A stretch of DNA of 64,000 nt, from assembly GCA_963691705.1 (NCBI GenBank), contig OY829540.1, positions 71,100,367-71,164,366 of the forward strand, read 5' to 3'. The notes below the pieces were generated by a model. It was not told the DNA's origin. It made no database searches and was given only the letters and a program-made list of their open reading frames with translations. Shown here piece by piece: positions 44,901 to 56,186 of the stretch. Every line of letters starts with the position of its first letter. The stretch's first letter is position 1. The DNA comes from Viola odorata. Its lineage: Eukaryota > Streptophyta > Magnoliopsida > Malpighiales > Violaceae. A program made the position numbers and the translations under genes.

Positions 44901-46690
44901 ATTGATAGTTTATGTAAGCAGGTTAAGTGTGGTTAATTTGAACTAAAAATTACTGTTTATATGGTTATGAAGCATAGTTCCTTACTTTTTCCCCTATTAG
45001 GTACAGGTACTAATTAAAATAGATTTGTAAAGCTTCTTTGGACCATGATATTAAAACTTAAAAAGAGTATAGCAGTATGGTAATTTCAATATATGTGTTT
45101 TCTTTTAAAGGTCTGGTATACTTATTTGTTTTGGGCCTAAATATAATTCTACGTAGAACATCCCATTGAATTAGTTTGTCCCAGGAACACCTAACATGAA
45201 AATTTAAATCGAGTATAAGAATGCAAGTTCCAAGGAATAGCTTTTTGTTGTTTGACTGCTACAACCGCTCACCTTAAACCTTAAAGAACTTTGGCATTGA
45301 AACTTGCGCAGCCACTCGATTTACATAGTGCTGAAATTTGGATTATAAACCATACGAGTTGTAAAATTCAAACTCCTAACAACTTGGTTATAGAGGCTCT
45401 TATACCATGACAAAGAAAGATCCAAATCAACCAATCGAGTTTTGGTAGGTGAGTTACGGTCAAAAGGTTTAAATGAATTCCAATATTCATGACATGCCAT
45501 TTATGGAAGCAAATGAAAAATATCTTAAAACTTCTATGGCTGTTCTGGGTTGTCCATGTTTGGATGGTTGTTTGACTCACATGGGGACTGTCTCTTTTTT
45601 TCTTAAATAATATTGGAGTAGGTATAAGCATACGATGGGAATATTTAACTTGTTTTAATTTGTGAATTGAAGTGGTTATTATGGTTGAAATTGCGTAGGT
45701 TCAAGCGTGAGGAGATGAAAATTCAAGCATGGGAAAATCATCAAAAAGCTAAAACAGAAGCTGAGCTGAGGAAAATTGAGGTATTTAATTCTTTGCAAGT
45801 TCTTCTACAGAATGCTGATGTGTAAGCACTTTCAGTGCAGTTAGTTTTCTACATGTGGATCTATAACAATAACAAATGAATGACTTCAAACTGATTGACT
45901 GTGACTTAATGCAGTCTCGATTCCCGAACTACCTTTTGGCTGCACTAACTAGTCTGGCACTGAAGCTTAGTTGATTTGGATTCTTTGAAAGTAGCTCTTG
46001 GGGTGTCAATGCCTCTCTTTTTTTTCCTTTTCCTCTTTCTCTGATAATCTGCTTTAAGGCATCGTAATTTTACTTCAATATAAAGCCATCTCTTCACATT
46101 CCTATTTGTAGGAAGTTGAGTAACACAGCAGTTTACTTTAAGAGCGAACTCTTTTAGTGGTAGTAGATTTAGGGTTTACACTTGCTTGCTTGGCTTTTGT
46201 GGATCGGTTTTGTAATTCACTTTGTTGCAATAGATTTCGGATTTTGAGGCTTCTGTAACATGTCAGGAACTTTAGAATATTTCTCCTTTAGCTTAGATTA
46301 ATAGCGTGTCCAGTGTCCACAGCCTTACAATTAGGGCACCGTTACTCTTTCAGTTCTATAGATTTCTCAGAATAGCCAGTAGCTGTCCTTGTCAGGTTTA
46401 ACCACAGTCCAGGTGATGAATATTTAGTGAATTCAATGATTTGGTCAACCATTGATGTAGCATTAATTGTCATGTCCGCATTTCAGATGGAGGTCGAAAG
46501 GATGAGAGGGCATGCTCAAGATAGGCTTATGAACAAACTAGCAGCGGCGAGACATAAAGCCGAAGAGAAGCGAGCAGCAGCAGAGGCGAAAAGAAACAGG
46601 CAAGCTGCAAGAACTGAGCAACAAGCAGAACATATTCGCAGGACGGGTCATGTGCCTTCCTCATTCTCCTTGTGTAGTTGGTGTTTTTGA
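41947..46690 (+). CDS. Remorin family protein (6 exons, 524 residues)
   Basis: Exons 41947-41976, 42185-42350, 42511-43110, 44269-44761, 45699-45780 and 46487-46690 join in frame with GT..AG borders. The product starts MDYERIQKPL and then LSPAKLRNMLLGVEKKRKEQ, the conserved start of long-type remorins. The middle third is Ser/Pro-rich and probably disordered (ATTPMRSPTSSRPSSPGRHH). The C-terminal third (from about residue 410) is the remorin C domain, a coiled coil with EARAAAWEEAEKAKYVARFK and KIQAWENHQKAKTEAELRKI. The last residues SFSLCSWCF carry cysteines that in remorins are S-acylated and help anchor the protein to plasma-membrane nanodomains. Length fits the Arabidopsis At2g02170/At1g30320 type. 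The 30-bp first exon is unusually short, but its reading and donor fit the family. Confidence 0.92.
43895..44200. repeat. Diverged tandem duplication inside remorin intron 3
   Basis: Two blocks of about 130-150 bases (about 43895-44041 and 44068-44200) share ordered motifs: ggccagca followed by a gtagaaa word, then tggtaatgatcttttaggag or its variant, then gatcttat. The copies are well diverged. It appears to be an old intronic duplication with no coding meaning. Confidence 0.55.
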
Positions 46691-47628
46691 AACCTGCAAT
46701 GTATCATGTTGTGCAGTTCTTCTCATTTCCCCTGTCACAGTTTTCTTTCTCTTCTTCTAACCTGTCATGTATCCTTTTTGTGTCGATGAACTTGTTTATA
46801 CCTGTTATTTTAATTTGTAATTTAGGATCAATGAAGTATTTTCTCTACTATGTAATTCCAATACCGTTGGGAAATCATTTTCTTTTATTCTCCGGTGTTT
46901 GTTGTTAGAAAATATGTGGGTCTAGGAAAATAAGTTACTTTCTCAGGGAAAATGTGTTACAAATTTGGGAGGAATTATTAGATAGTTCTTAAACCACTTA
47001 GCTCATGACTAAGTCACAATGCAAAAACTCGAGCTCATAAGCTCGTGTATGGAGTACATATAGTCCAATTTCCGAGACTTTATTCACACCCATAACCGAG
47101 TAAAAATCAAATGATACATTTTAACTATTTGGTCAAATAATTTATCAGTATTTCTATTCGGTTTTTAAACAACTTTCATAATAGTGATTATTAAAGTTGT
47201 TAGAATCGTTAACATAAATTAAGTAGAAAACATAGGTGTCATTATGAAAATAGGACATTAGTTAATTTGTTAAGTGTTACAGCCTATCTCCTAGTTGAGA
47301 ATTTACTACTTAAAAAAAAAACTAATCAGCATCTTAAGCCCATGAAACACAGACATTAAATCAACATATAATAACAATTCAAAGATTACTATTCAATCGT
47401 TTAAAACTAACAATTAAATAATTTCTTGTTGAAAACAAACAAAACACAACCTCACAATGACAATAAAGAATGATTATTAATCAAATAATTAGTTACTCCA
47501 ACTAGCAAGCTCTCGTATAAAATACCCATAGCTCATAACCCTCATCATTGCATTCATAACCTACCCGTAAAATAATTCATAAGGTGAGATTTGAAATTCA
47601 GATTCAATTTCGAATCTCACCTTCATCT
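46691..47628. other. Remorin 3' region and spacer
   Basis: Probable 3' untranslated sequence followed by AT-rich spacer. A TATA-like ataaaatac lies near 47517-47525, about 110 bases before the start of the next gene, and could serve it. Nothing else was recognised. Confidence 0.45.
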
Positions 47629-48075
47629 ATGACGAGCGTCATTAACTATACCATCTTTCTTATCTTTCTATTCTCTAGCTTCACACATTCATGGGGTGAA
47701 GGTGAAGTTGAAGCTGAACAACCATCAAAGATGATGAAACTGGTTGATCTTATTGCTCCTCTGGTTGATGTGAGGATTACGAACAATGTAACTCATGTGG
47801 TGCCGATAATGTGCGGTGCTAAGAACTATAGCGACAATTTGTACATGCTGCGGCCAGGAGATCACATACAGTTTCAGCTACGCAACATACTTTTCCCTCT
47901 AGTCTGGTGTTACGCTTACATCAACGAAACAAACAATGGAGCTTTTTGGGCATTTGGTGTGAGGTTGCAGTGCAAGCATTGCAGGTGGATCATTCAAGAT
48001 GATGTCTTGTTTTTTCAGAAAGAGGAGAACGTGATGATACCCAACAAATTGTTTGTGGAAGGGGAATATTTTTAA
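47629..48075 (+). CDS. S-protein homologue (plant self-incompatibility S1 family), secreted
   Basis: A single-exon gene for 148 residues, the typical size of this family. A signal peptide (about residues 1-24, IFLIFLFSSFTHS) leads into a mature domain with VDVRITNNVT, IMCGAKNYSDNL, LRPGDHIQFQLRN, WCYAYINETNNGAFWAFGVR and a Cys pair CKHC. The pattern of I.N.., L..GD...F.., W.CY and final cysteines is the S1 beta-sandwich of SPH proteins, first known as the poppy stigma S protein. Most members in other plants have unknown roles. The start is placed at 47629, giving a signal peptide immediately, although the frame is open slightly further upstream. Small intronless SPH genes often arise by dispersed duplication. 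Confidence 0.88.
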   Translation: MTSVINYTIFLIFLFSSFTHSWGEGEVEAEQPSKMMKLVDLIAPLVDVRITNNVTHVVPIMCGAKNYSDNLYMLRPGDHIQFQLRNILFPLVWCYAYINETNNGAFWAFGVRLQCKHCRWIIQDDVLFFQKEENVMIPNKLFVEGEYF

Positions 48076-50020
48076 TAAGGAGGATTTCAATTTGCATTTG
48101 ATTTGGAGAATGATGTTATGCAAAAGATTTTTTTTTGTTGTTGAATTACTTATTTATTTTTCCTTATATTAATTAATTTTTTCTTGTATATTGCATCATA
48201 CTTTTGTAATGTGACGAATGTCTTGTTTGATTCTAATAAATAGCTATATTAAGAACTTCATGACAAATTTGATTAGCGTGAAATATTTTGCTAATGATAA
48301 TGGCATACCGGAATAATTTATCAAAAAATAAATTATCTATATAAATATAAAAATTATGTAGTAAAATTCTGCGTGAAAGGAATAGATTTGGGTATGGGCC
48401 GGCTTAGTCCAAGAGCTGCCCAAGCCCGACCCATATAACATATTTAGACCCGTCGATACTAAATTTACAATAAAATAATTTCACCATGTGTGTATTTTGG
48501 AAATTATGTATTATAAATTAGTTGTAAATTAGTTGAAAAAAGAAAAAATAATGTACAAATTAATACTAACAATAAATTATTAGTTTAGTTTTAGGCATCA
48601 AGTCATGAAAAAGTAGAAGTAGATAATAATTTTTTACTCGATAAAGAAAGAAAATGATAAGGAGAAGACACGAATAATGAATCTAATACCGTGTCCTTTT
48701 TTTCTTCCTTCCTTTTCTAAGAATAATGAAAAAAATAATGAATAATTTCTTTTTCCAACTTATAAAATTAGGCTCATAGGTCGACTCAAAAACACGTGAC
48801 CCACACGGGCCTAGCCCGATCCGACCCGGCTCGGGCTTAGGCCTAAAGATTTGTTACTTAGGCCCGATTATGGAGTCAAAAAACCTTGCCCAGCCCACAC
48901 ACACGATCTAGAGAGGAAACCACGTAGGATTCATAAAATCCTCTTAAGTTGACATGTGTATCTTCTAAGCTTTTATATTTTGACATTTGACAATATCAAA
49001 TGTTAATTATGTTTTCTAATTCATAAAATATGATTTATTTATATTATTATTTTACCATTAATGACAATTTATTTATTAATTTTAATGAGAATTTGAAGAG
49101 ATATAAGTTACGAAATGCGTAAAGTTTCATATTATCTATATAAACACTCCAACTTGAGATTTTCAAACATTTGAGATTTCACATCAACTATTTTATGTTC
49201 TAAAATTTAAGTGCAATTGGAATAATTATTGCATTTTGGTACTTTATGCTTCAATTCATCATACTCATTTACTAGTTAGAGAATATATTCTTCGATATTG
49301 AGTCATTTGTACGTTTATTGCAACCTCTTCAGCTAAGAGTTTTTTTACATTTTTTCATATTTTATAATAAATTTATAATATGCAATTTGTGTAATTAAAA
49401 TTTTGAAAAGAAATTTTACAATATACGAAATTCGCTCAAGCAATTAATTTATGCGCAAGAGAATGTTCTTTTACGGGATATATTGTTGATCTATGTTTGG
49501 AGGATGTCGACCCATAGTGCGGAAGAGAGGATTATCACCTAGACTCAATATTTACCATTTTTATCTTTTCTTTTTTCACTATTTAGACCAAATTTAGACC
49601 ATCTAGATTTGATTTTGACAATTCATTTTATTTTTTAATATTTATGCCATTTGTTGATCATTTATAAACATAAATAAAAAATCAATTTTTGTAATTAAAA
49701 TTCTTTAAATTCCAAAATTCGTAGAAATATCTAAAATGATAAATATAAAAACTATCAATATTTAACTCGTGTCTTTATCGCCAAATTTAAATATATCAAT
49801 ATTAAAATGTTATATTTTTTTTATTCCACATGAATTATAATTCAACTGATTAGTATACTTCGTTTTTACATATAAGGTCGTGAAATCAATTCCTGACATT
49901 GTAACCATAATTAATAATAAAATTAATTTTTTTTATAAAAAATAAAAATGTTCTTAATATTTAAGTTTTTTTTTTGGTCCAAATTTTCAACACCTTAAAA
50001 AATAAATCCATATAAATGAC
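48076..50020. other. Spacer with decayed GGCC-rich repeat
   Basis: AT-rich spacer. The part from about 48390 to 48905 has clustered cgggcc/ggcccg words at both ends (gggccggcttagtcc, gcccgatccgacccgg), typical of an old non-autonomous element, but no target duplication was fixed. No gene is supported. Confidence 0.4.
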
Positions 50021-50929
50021 ATATTCTGTGTTTGGGAGTCTGGTTTCGGTACCGAAACCAGCATTCCCAGACTGAAATGGAGAAAAGATGTTTGGTAAAC
50101 ACCAGTTGGGGAGATGAAATTAGAAATTTTGGGTTCCAAAACCAACATTTTCTCCATTTCGAGAATGGCCGAAATTGGAGCACTGGAGAAACCAGAAAAA
50201 AAGGAGTTTGCGGGATGGAGGGGTTTGTATTTTTTTGGACAAAAATACCCTTTCTATTCTTGTTTAATTACGATGCTACCTGGTATATAATATTGAAAAA
50301 AAATACTGTTCACGTATTCTTCTCCTCACTTTCCAGACTTTTTCTCTCTCCTCTAGCCCGACCATTTTCCCTCTCCTTCTCCAAAATTCGACTTCTTCGA
50401 TTTCTTGCTCAAATCACGACGAAATTCAGCCAAAATTTAGCTAAACACTCCTCATTCAATCCTAAACAAAACCCATGCGTCAATTTTAGGGATTAATCGC
50501 TCAATCTCCATAACCCATAAAATCCCCATTTTGGAACCCTAACTCCCAAAATCCGTTTTTCACTCCAAAATCCTCTTTATCTCCACTCAATATAGCCAAC
50601 GGATCCTCTTCTAAGCGTGCTAGGACTAATACACCAAAGAAACCGTCTTCAAAGAGTCGGAAAAGTGATGCTGCTTCTTCTTCCTTCATGGAACCCGATT
50701 TTGAAGCTTTGCCGTGGGTAATCCTTACTTCTATTTTCCTCCGGCTGATACTGATGCCAAGTTCTTTGTTAATACTGATGCCTGTGACATTTATTGTTGT
50801 AATTGTTTTAGAAGATTGAGAAATTTTATTTATTTATTTTTTATTTTTAGTTATCGTTGATTTGCTATTGAGTTAAACTCAGCTCGAAGACAATCTAATT
50901 TTGTATTCAATTATAGTTCGTTTTGTTGC

Positions 50930-51880
50930 TGAATGTTAGCTCACTTTGTTTCCGAAATAATCACCATTTTCGCTGTCAAATGTATGCTTACTTTGCTGTC
51001 ATAATAGTGCTCTATTTGCTGTCAAAATGTTGTCTGTTTGCTGTCAAATTAGTTACCATAATTTGGAATTTAGTTTGCATGATTTGGTTCTTTGTTTATA
51101 GCTAATGTTAGAACTGTTTCGTAGCTAATTTGTGGCCAATTTTTATGTTCAATTATGGCTGTTTTGGTTGATGAATGCTAGCTTGCCTTTTGTTGCCGAA
51201 ATAATGCCCATTTAAGTGTTGAATTCAGCTCATTCTAGCTGTCAAAATGTGTGTTTATGTGCTGCCAATTTGGTGTTTATAATGCTGTCAATTCGTTGAC
51301 GAATCGTTGCTCATTTAGTGTCCGTTTTTGTTGCCGAAAGGCTGTTGATTTTGTTGTCGAAATGGGTGCTTGTGCTGCTGCCAAAACCACACCACTTTGC
51401 TGTCAATCTTTGCTCATTTTGCTGTCAATTTCGCACTAATAATTGCTTCCATTTTCATGTTATTTTTGCGGTCAATTGGGAGTTCGTTTTGATGACGAAA
51501 TAGTGTCCGTTTTGCTGCCAAATTATGCATGTTTTACTGTCAATATTAAGCTCATTCTAGCTGTCAATTTGATGCCCATTTTGCTGCCAATTCACGCATG
51601 TTTTGCTGTCCATTTTGTAGCTCTTTTAGCTGTCCAAATGCACCCCTTTTAGTGTCCAATCGTAGCTTGTTTCGTGTCTAATTTATGTCGCTGAAATGCT
51701 GTCAAATTGAGGTGTATTTGCTGCTGAAATGTTGTTCCAAAATAGGCTTGAATGGCTGGAGTTTTCATGTTTTTTCTGGCTGCGTTTTCATGCTTATTTA
51801 TGGCTATTTTCATGCTTGATTGTGGCTGATTTTCAAGCTCGTTTGGCTGGTCATTAATTGGTAGCATTTGAAATGGCTAA
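50930..51880. repeat. Degenerate tandem array of GCTGTCAAA-type units
   Basis: Over about 950 bases the words tttgctgtcaaa, gctgccaa and tgccgaaa recur every 20-50 bases more than twenty times, separated by short variable AT-rich bits such as tgctcattt. All copies are in one orientation. The period is irregular. No protein frame is maintained across it. Confidence 0.75.
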
Positions 51881-52032
51881 TTGGGAGCAATTTATTTTCA
51901 TTTGTCATGTTTCATGTGAAACTAACACTTGTTTAATGTTCAATTACCTCAAGAAATAGTGTCAAAAGGTTTTATACAAAGACAAGTTTTGAAAAAATGT
52001 ATTTTGAAAAACATATGGAATTTAAAACAGTG

Positions 52033-52241
52033 CTTACCGTGAATCACGGTAAGGGCTTAGCGTGATCACAGTAAGCATTTTTCTCTTAGCCTAATCACGG
52101 TAAGCTCTTACCGTAATCACGCTAAGGATTGTGTCAAATGGCCAATTATTTCCAGTGGCTACCGTAGCTCACGGTAAGGGCTTAACGTGATCACGGTAAG
52201 CTATCGTGATCACGGTAAGACCTAACCGTGATCACGGTAAG
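52033..52241. repeat. Array of eight near-identical 20-bp palindromes
   Basis: Units centred on CTTACCGTGATCACGGTAAG lie at about 52033, 52057, 52085, 52107, 52158, 52181, 52201 and 52221. Each is self-complementary or nearly so, and substitutions in several units (for example CCGTAATCAC) partly break the symmetry. Spacing ranges from none to about 30 bases. Such arrays are typical of multiple protein-binding sites or subterminal transposase sites. Confidence 0.85.
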
Positions 52242-52853
52242 GCTATAACGTCTACTTTACTTTTACTATGGTGGATTTCACTTTTTAATTGCAGCACAAT
52301 TCTTTCGTAGGGTTGACATGTTTTTTATGCATTTACTTTTACCAAACATTAGTTCTTGATGCTAGAACTTATACGATCTATTATTACGATTGAATATTTT
52401 TTATCAACTTCTTTTATCAAAATTGTTTGGCATCAATTAATGAACTAATGTTTACAAAAATTAAGAGTAGTCAACTATGCAATTTCAAAGTACTCAAATT
52501 TTTAATTTTATGGTATTAATAAATTTTACTTTATTTATGATTTAAATAAGTTTAATTTATTTATGGTATATAGATAAATATTATTAGATGTTAGATTATA
52601 AATAAAATGATTAAAAATATATATAAAGATAATAAAAAAGTTAATTATAACACTTAAAATGAATTATGTCCTTTATGGTCATTTTACATCCAAACCATAG
52701 TTTTGGAAAACTGTTTTACCAAACACCTCAGGTATCCCACTGAACTTTTACAATTTTGTTACCAAACAGCACACTCCGTTTCCCAGATGTCGTTTCCCCA
52801 CTGAACATTTTTCCATTGACCATTTCCAACCGGAACGCCAAACAGAACCATAG

Positions 52854-53125
52854 CCTTTTTTGGCCTTTTTAAGGTCACACACGCCTTACCGCTCCTTTCT
52901 CTTTCCCTTCTCTCTCTCTTTAGTTTCTCACACTACTGCCTAATCTTACCTGTTTTGTCCCTCTCGTTGTTTATGTGGCGGCTACTCTAATTCCTTATCC
53001 TCTAGTTAGGGAACTTCTTAGATCGGCTTCTGCTCTGTTTTGGTTGAATAATTGTTGGATCTGCAGCTCCAATTCCGTCGATCTGCATTTGATAGTGGGT
53101 TCTCTCGCGCTGACAAGAAAACACC
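52854..53125 (+). promoter_or_regulatory. Promoter and leader of the CCCH gene
   Basis: Begins immediately after the right end of the putative element and is pyrimidine-rich from about 52890 (ctctttcccttctctctctc), like a plant 5' untranslated leader. The promoter therefore probably lies partly within the element. Confidence 0.4.
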
Positions 53126-56100
53126 ATGGTTGCGCCCACCCATCAACAGCAGCATCAACAATTGCAACAGCAGCAGCAGCAGCAACAGCCGCAATCAGCA
53201 GTTGCAACAACGGCGGAGGACGAGGCCTTGAAAAGGGAAACCGATTGCGTCTACTTCCTCGCTTCTCCTTTAACCTGCAAGAAGGTAAAACCTTCCCTCT
53301 TTATTAGGGTTTCAACTATATTTGTGACTAATTGCTGAGTCAAAGAGGTTTTAGGTCTTGTTTGCATGTTACAACTATGCATCCTATAAACCCAAATAAG
53401 ATTGATCTGTATTATTGCTTTCTTTATACATGTGTTAGATCCTGGTCAGTTGCGATTTAGTTGTTGGTTTATCTCTAATTGCTTATTAGATCATGGTTGC
53501 GTTTCAATGTTGTTTTATTATGTTGAGTTCAGTTTAGTCAATCTGGATAGCTTATTGCCTTTGATTGATTTGTTTAGTTATGTACTTTTACTTGCCGCAC
53601 TATATAAATCCGAACAATTTTCTTTTTCACTAATCTGGGGAAATTGGTCAATTCTGTATTGCCTCCTATCAATGAAATCCACCGCCTATTACACTGTCCA
53701 TGTTAGTAGTTTCATCTTTTTCAATCAATTGACCCTTAAGTTTGATGCATTGGTACCTGGGAAATTTACAGTCATTCAAATCTTGTAGGGATCCATGTTG
53801 TTGTTTGCACAATCGATGGATTGCATGTTTTCTCTATAGTTATTTATATTATTAATTCGATTCCTTACAATTCAATCTGCTTTGCATGCTATGTTTCCGT
53901 GTTATATGTGCTGCAGTCCAATTGATACTAATTGCCTCGTTTTTAATTGTCATGTCAACAGGGAAGCGAATGTGAGTATCGTCATAGTGAATATGCACGG
54001 GTTAATCCCAGGGATTGTTACTACTGGTTGAATGGCAAGTGTTTAAATCCGAAGTGTCCCTATCGTCATCCAGTAAGTCTCATTTTTGTATGGTTTTTAT
54101 GCTGCGCTTCTTTATAGTTCTCTTAGATTTTTGTACAGATAGGATTGTAGTTTGTGGAAGCTTTGATTAGTATTCGTCTTGATTATTTGGTACTCAGAGC
54201 TTATGTTAGCAAATGCTACTGTTTTTGTTTCAGCCCCTTGATGGCTTGTTTGGTGCTGAAGATGCAACCCCATCGGGTCCAGCTTTCCCTTTGTTGCATT
54301 CCACAGCTGCACCTGCCATAAATACTCCTCATAACCCTGGTAAACCAGTCCCATGCCTTTTCTTCTCAAAGGGGCTCTGCTTAAAAGGTGACAGGTGTGC
54401 TTTTCTACATGGGCCAAATCCTTCCAGTAATAAAGCTTTACAGCCAATGGCTTTGGCCCCTGGTAGTGGATCCATGCCTGTAAAAAAAGCTGTTGGTGGC
54501 TTTCAAAAATGCTCACAAGATCAGAAGATTACTGCAGCAAATTTGCCCAAGGCAATTGAAACTGCATCTGTAGCAAAACCAGCTAAGAAAGCTTACACTG
54601 CTCCACCAAGAAATGGTTTAGACTTTGAAAGGAATGCTCTGCAGCCTAAAAGCATGAATGTTGACATTACTAGAAATAAAACCACAAATCTACCCCCTGT
54701 TGTCAATGGGAACTCTCATGCAAATCGTTTGCATCAGTCACAGGTAGTGGATGATCATGTTTTCCAGAATGGGAAGGATGGTGATGACTTTTTGAGGGAG
54801 TCCTCACCTGGATTTGATGTTCTTGTGGATGATGAGCTTATAGAGACTGATTATTACCACGATGAAGATCAATATGGAAGGACAAGAGGTCCTGAAGGGA
54901 GGAACTTGAACTCTGTGGAAGAGTATGACATGGGTCGGTCTAATGATTACAATTCAATGGTTGATGTTGACCAGGAAGCTTATCATGATCGACAAGGCTA
55001 TGACTCTTACGAGCCCAGGCAAGGGCAGTATGGTTCTTGGGAGCAGCGCGGGGCATCACCAGAGAGAATGGTAGTGGAGCCGGGTCACCGAGATAGGGGA
55101 GGTTACTCAAAAGCTGATAGCGGTAAGCATATTTCAGAATCAGATTTGCGTTTTCGCTTATCAAAACATAGGAGTAATGGGTTAAAATCAGTTGTTAGTC
55201 ATGATTTTGCACCTGAAAGCCGTGTTGAGGAGCGAGGCTACCGAGGCTCGTCACGAAGAGACTCTCGCCGTTCACCATCACATGAAAGCTCCATTAGTAG
55301 TCGCCTTCGTGGTCGAATAAAACTACCAGGAAGATCTGCAGATAATGATAGTGATATGCATGCAGAAAGAGGGGACAGGGCAAGGAACTGGGGCAGGTTG
55401 TCACCAGGAAGGTCTCAGATTTCTTCACAGGAAGGGAGGCTCCGCAACAGAATAAAAGATAGGTTGGAAGAGGAGCACAGTGAGGGGAAAAAAATTAGTG
55501 GCCCTCGGATGAATAGAGAAATAATAGACCAAGGAAGTTATGGTTTTGCTGCTCCAAGAAGACTTGCTGAGCTGAAAGTTGTGCAGAATGCTGAGGGTAG
55601 AGTACAGCCATCCCTTGGAAAGCGAAAATACACAGATGATCAACCATCTGAAGCCAGCCTTTCATTTGATGGGCCAATGCCTCTTAGTGAGATTTTGAAG
55701 AGAAAAAGAGAGACTGGAGGAGCAGCTTCTGGTGGTGGAATTTCTTCCAACAAGGCGAGCAGAGAGAGCTTCATTGACAGCTCCCACAATAAAGCAGTTG
55801 CAGATACTCGAAGCGAACTCTCCTCTGTGATCAAAGGTGAAGCGGAGGGCCAATTGCATAAGGATGGTGAACAACGATCCAAGTCCGGTACAGCTAGTGC
55901 CATTGCAGAAGTAGAAAACACTGATGGCAGTGCACCTGGTCAGTCTTCTGGGTTACCTAATGCTGACCTAGAGACCGAGGAAGGTATGATTGTTGAAGAA
56001 GGGATGGAGGAACCTGAGTTTGAAGGTGATTATCAGGAGGGAGATGAGGAGTATGAGTACGAGGAGGGTGAGGAAGGTGACTACACATATGAAGAGGGTG

Positions 56101-56186
56101 AGAATGTGGATCCTGAAGAGGATTATGTAGAAGAGGAAGATGGAAATAATGACTATGCTTCCAATGTAGATGCGGTATTATCCTGA
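53126..56186 (+). CDS. CCCH zinc-finger protein, C3H17-like (3 exons, 740 residues)
   Basis: Exons 53126-53284, 53962-54072 and 54234-56186 join in phase 0. The N-terminus is poly-Gln (residues about 7-21). Three CCCH fingers follow: Cys41-His61 (C-x9-C-x5-C-x3-H, split by intron 1), Cys72-His89 (C-x7-C-x4-C-x3-H, motif CYYWLNGKCLNPKCPYRH) and Cys131-His149 (C-x7-C-x5-C-x3-H, motif CLFFSKGLCLKGDRCAFLH). The rest is low complexity: an Arg/Ser-rich stretch with SRRDSRRSPS and GRSADNDSD, a short conserved block GPMPLSEILKRKR, and a strongly acidic Glu/Tyr/Gly tail (EEYEYEEGEEGDYTYEEGE). This is the architecture of Arabidopsis C3H17 (At2g02160). CCCH fingers of this type bind RNA, and a nuclear RNA-processing role is likely but not shown here. 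No frame breaks. Confidence 0.93.

Larger units (their letters stand above)
50029..52853. mobile_element. Putative 2.8-kb TIR element carrying two repeat arrays
   Basis: The left end ttctgtgtttgggagtctgg (about 50029) and the right end, read inwards from 52853, ggttctgtttggcgttccgg form imperfect inverted repeats. The right subterminal part (about 52670-52790) matches about 22107-22240. The interior contains a leader-like pyrimidine block (50300-50700), a degenerate array (50930-51880) and a palindrome array (52033-52241). No transposase frame is present. No clear target-site duplication was found, so limits are provisional. Confidence 0.5.

Noticed and set aside
52033..52241. CRISPR-like array
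   Set aside because: Units are palindromic with irregular, often zero-length spacers, no cas genes are present, and the DNA is plant nuclear.
53402..53788. 128-residue frame in CCCH intron 1
   Set aside because: Located entirely within a well-defined intron between zinc-finger exons. The hydrophobic bias is that of T-rich intron sequence.
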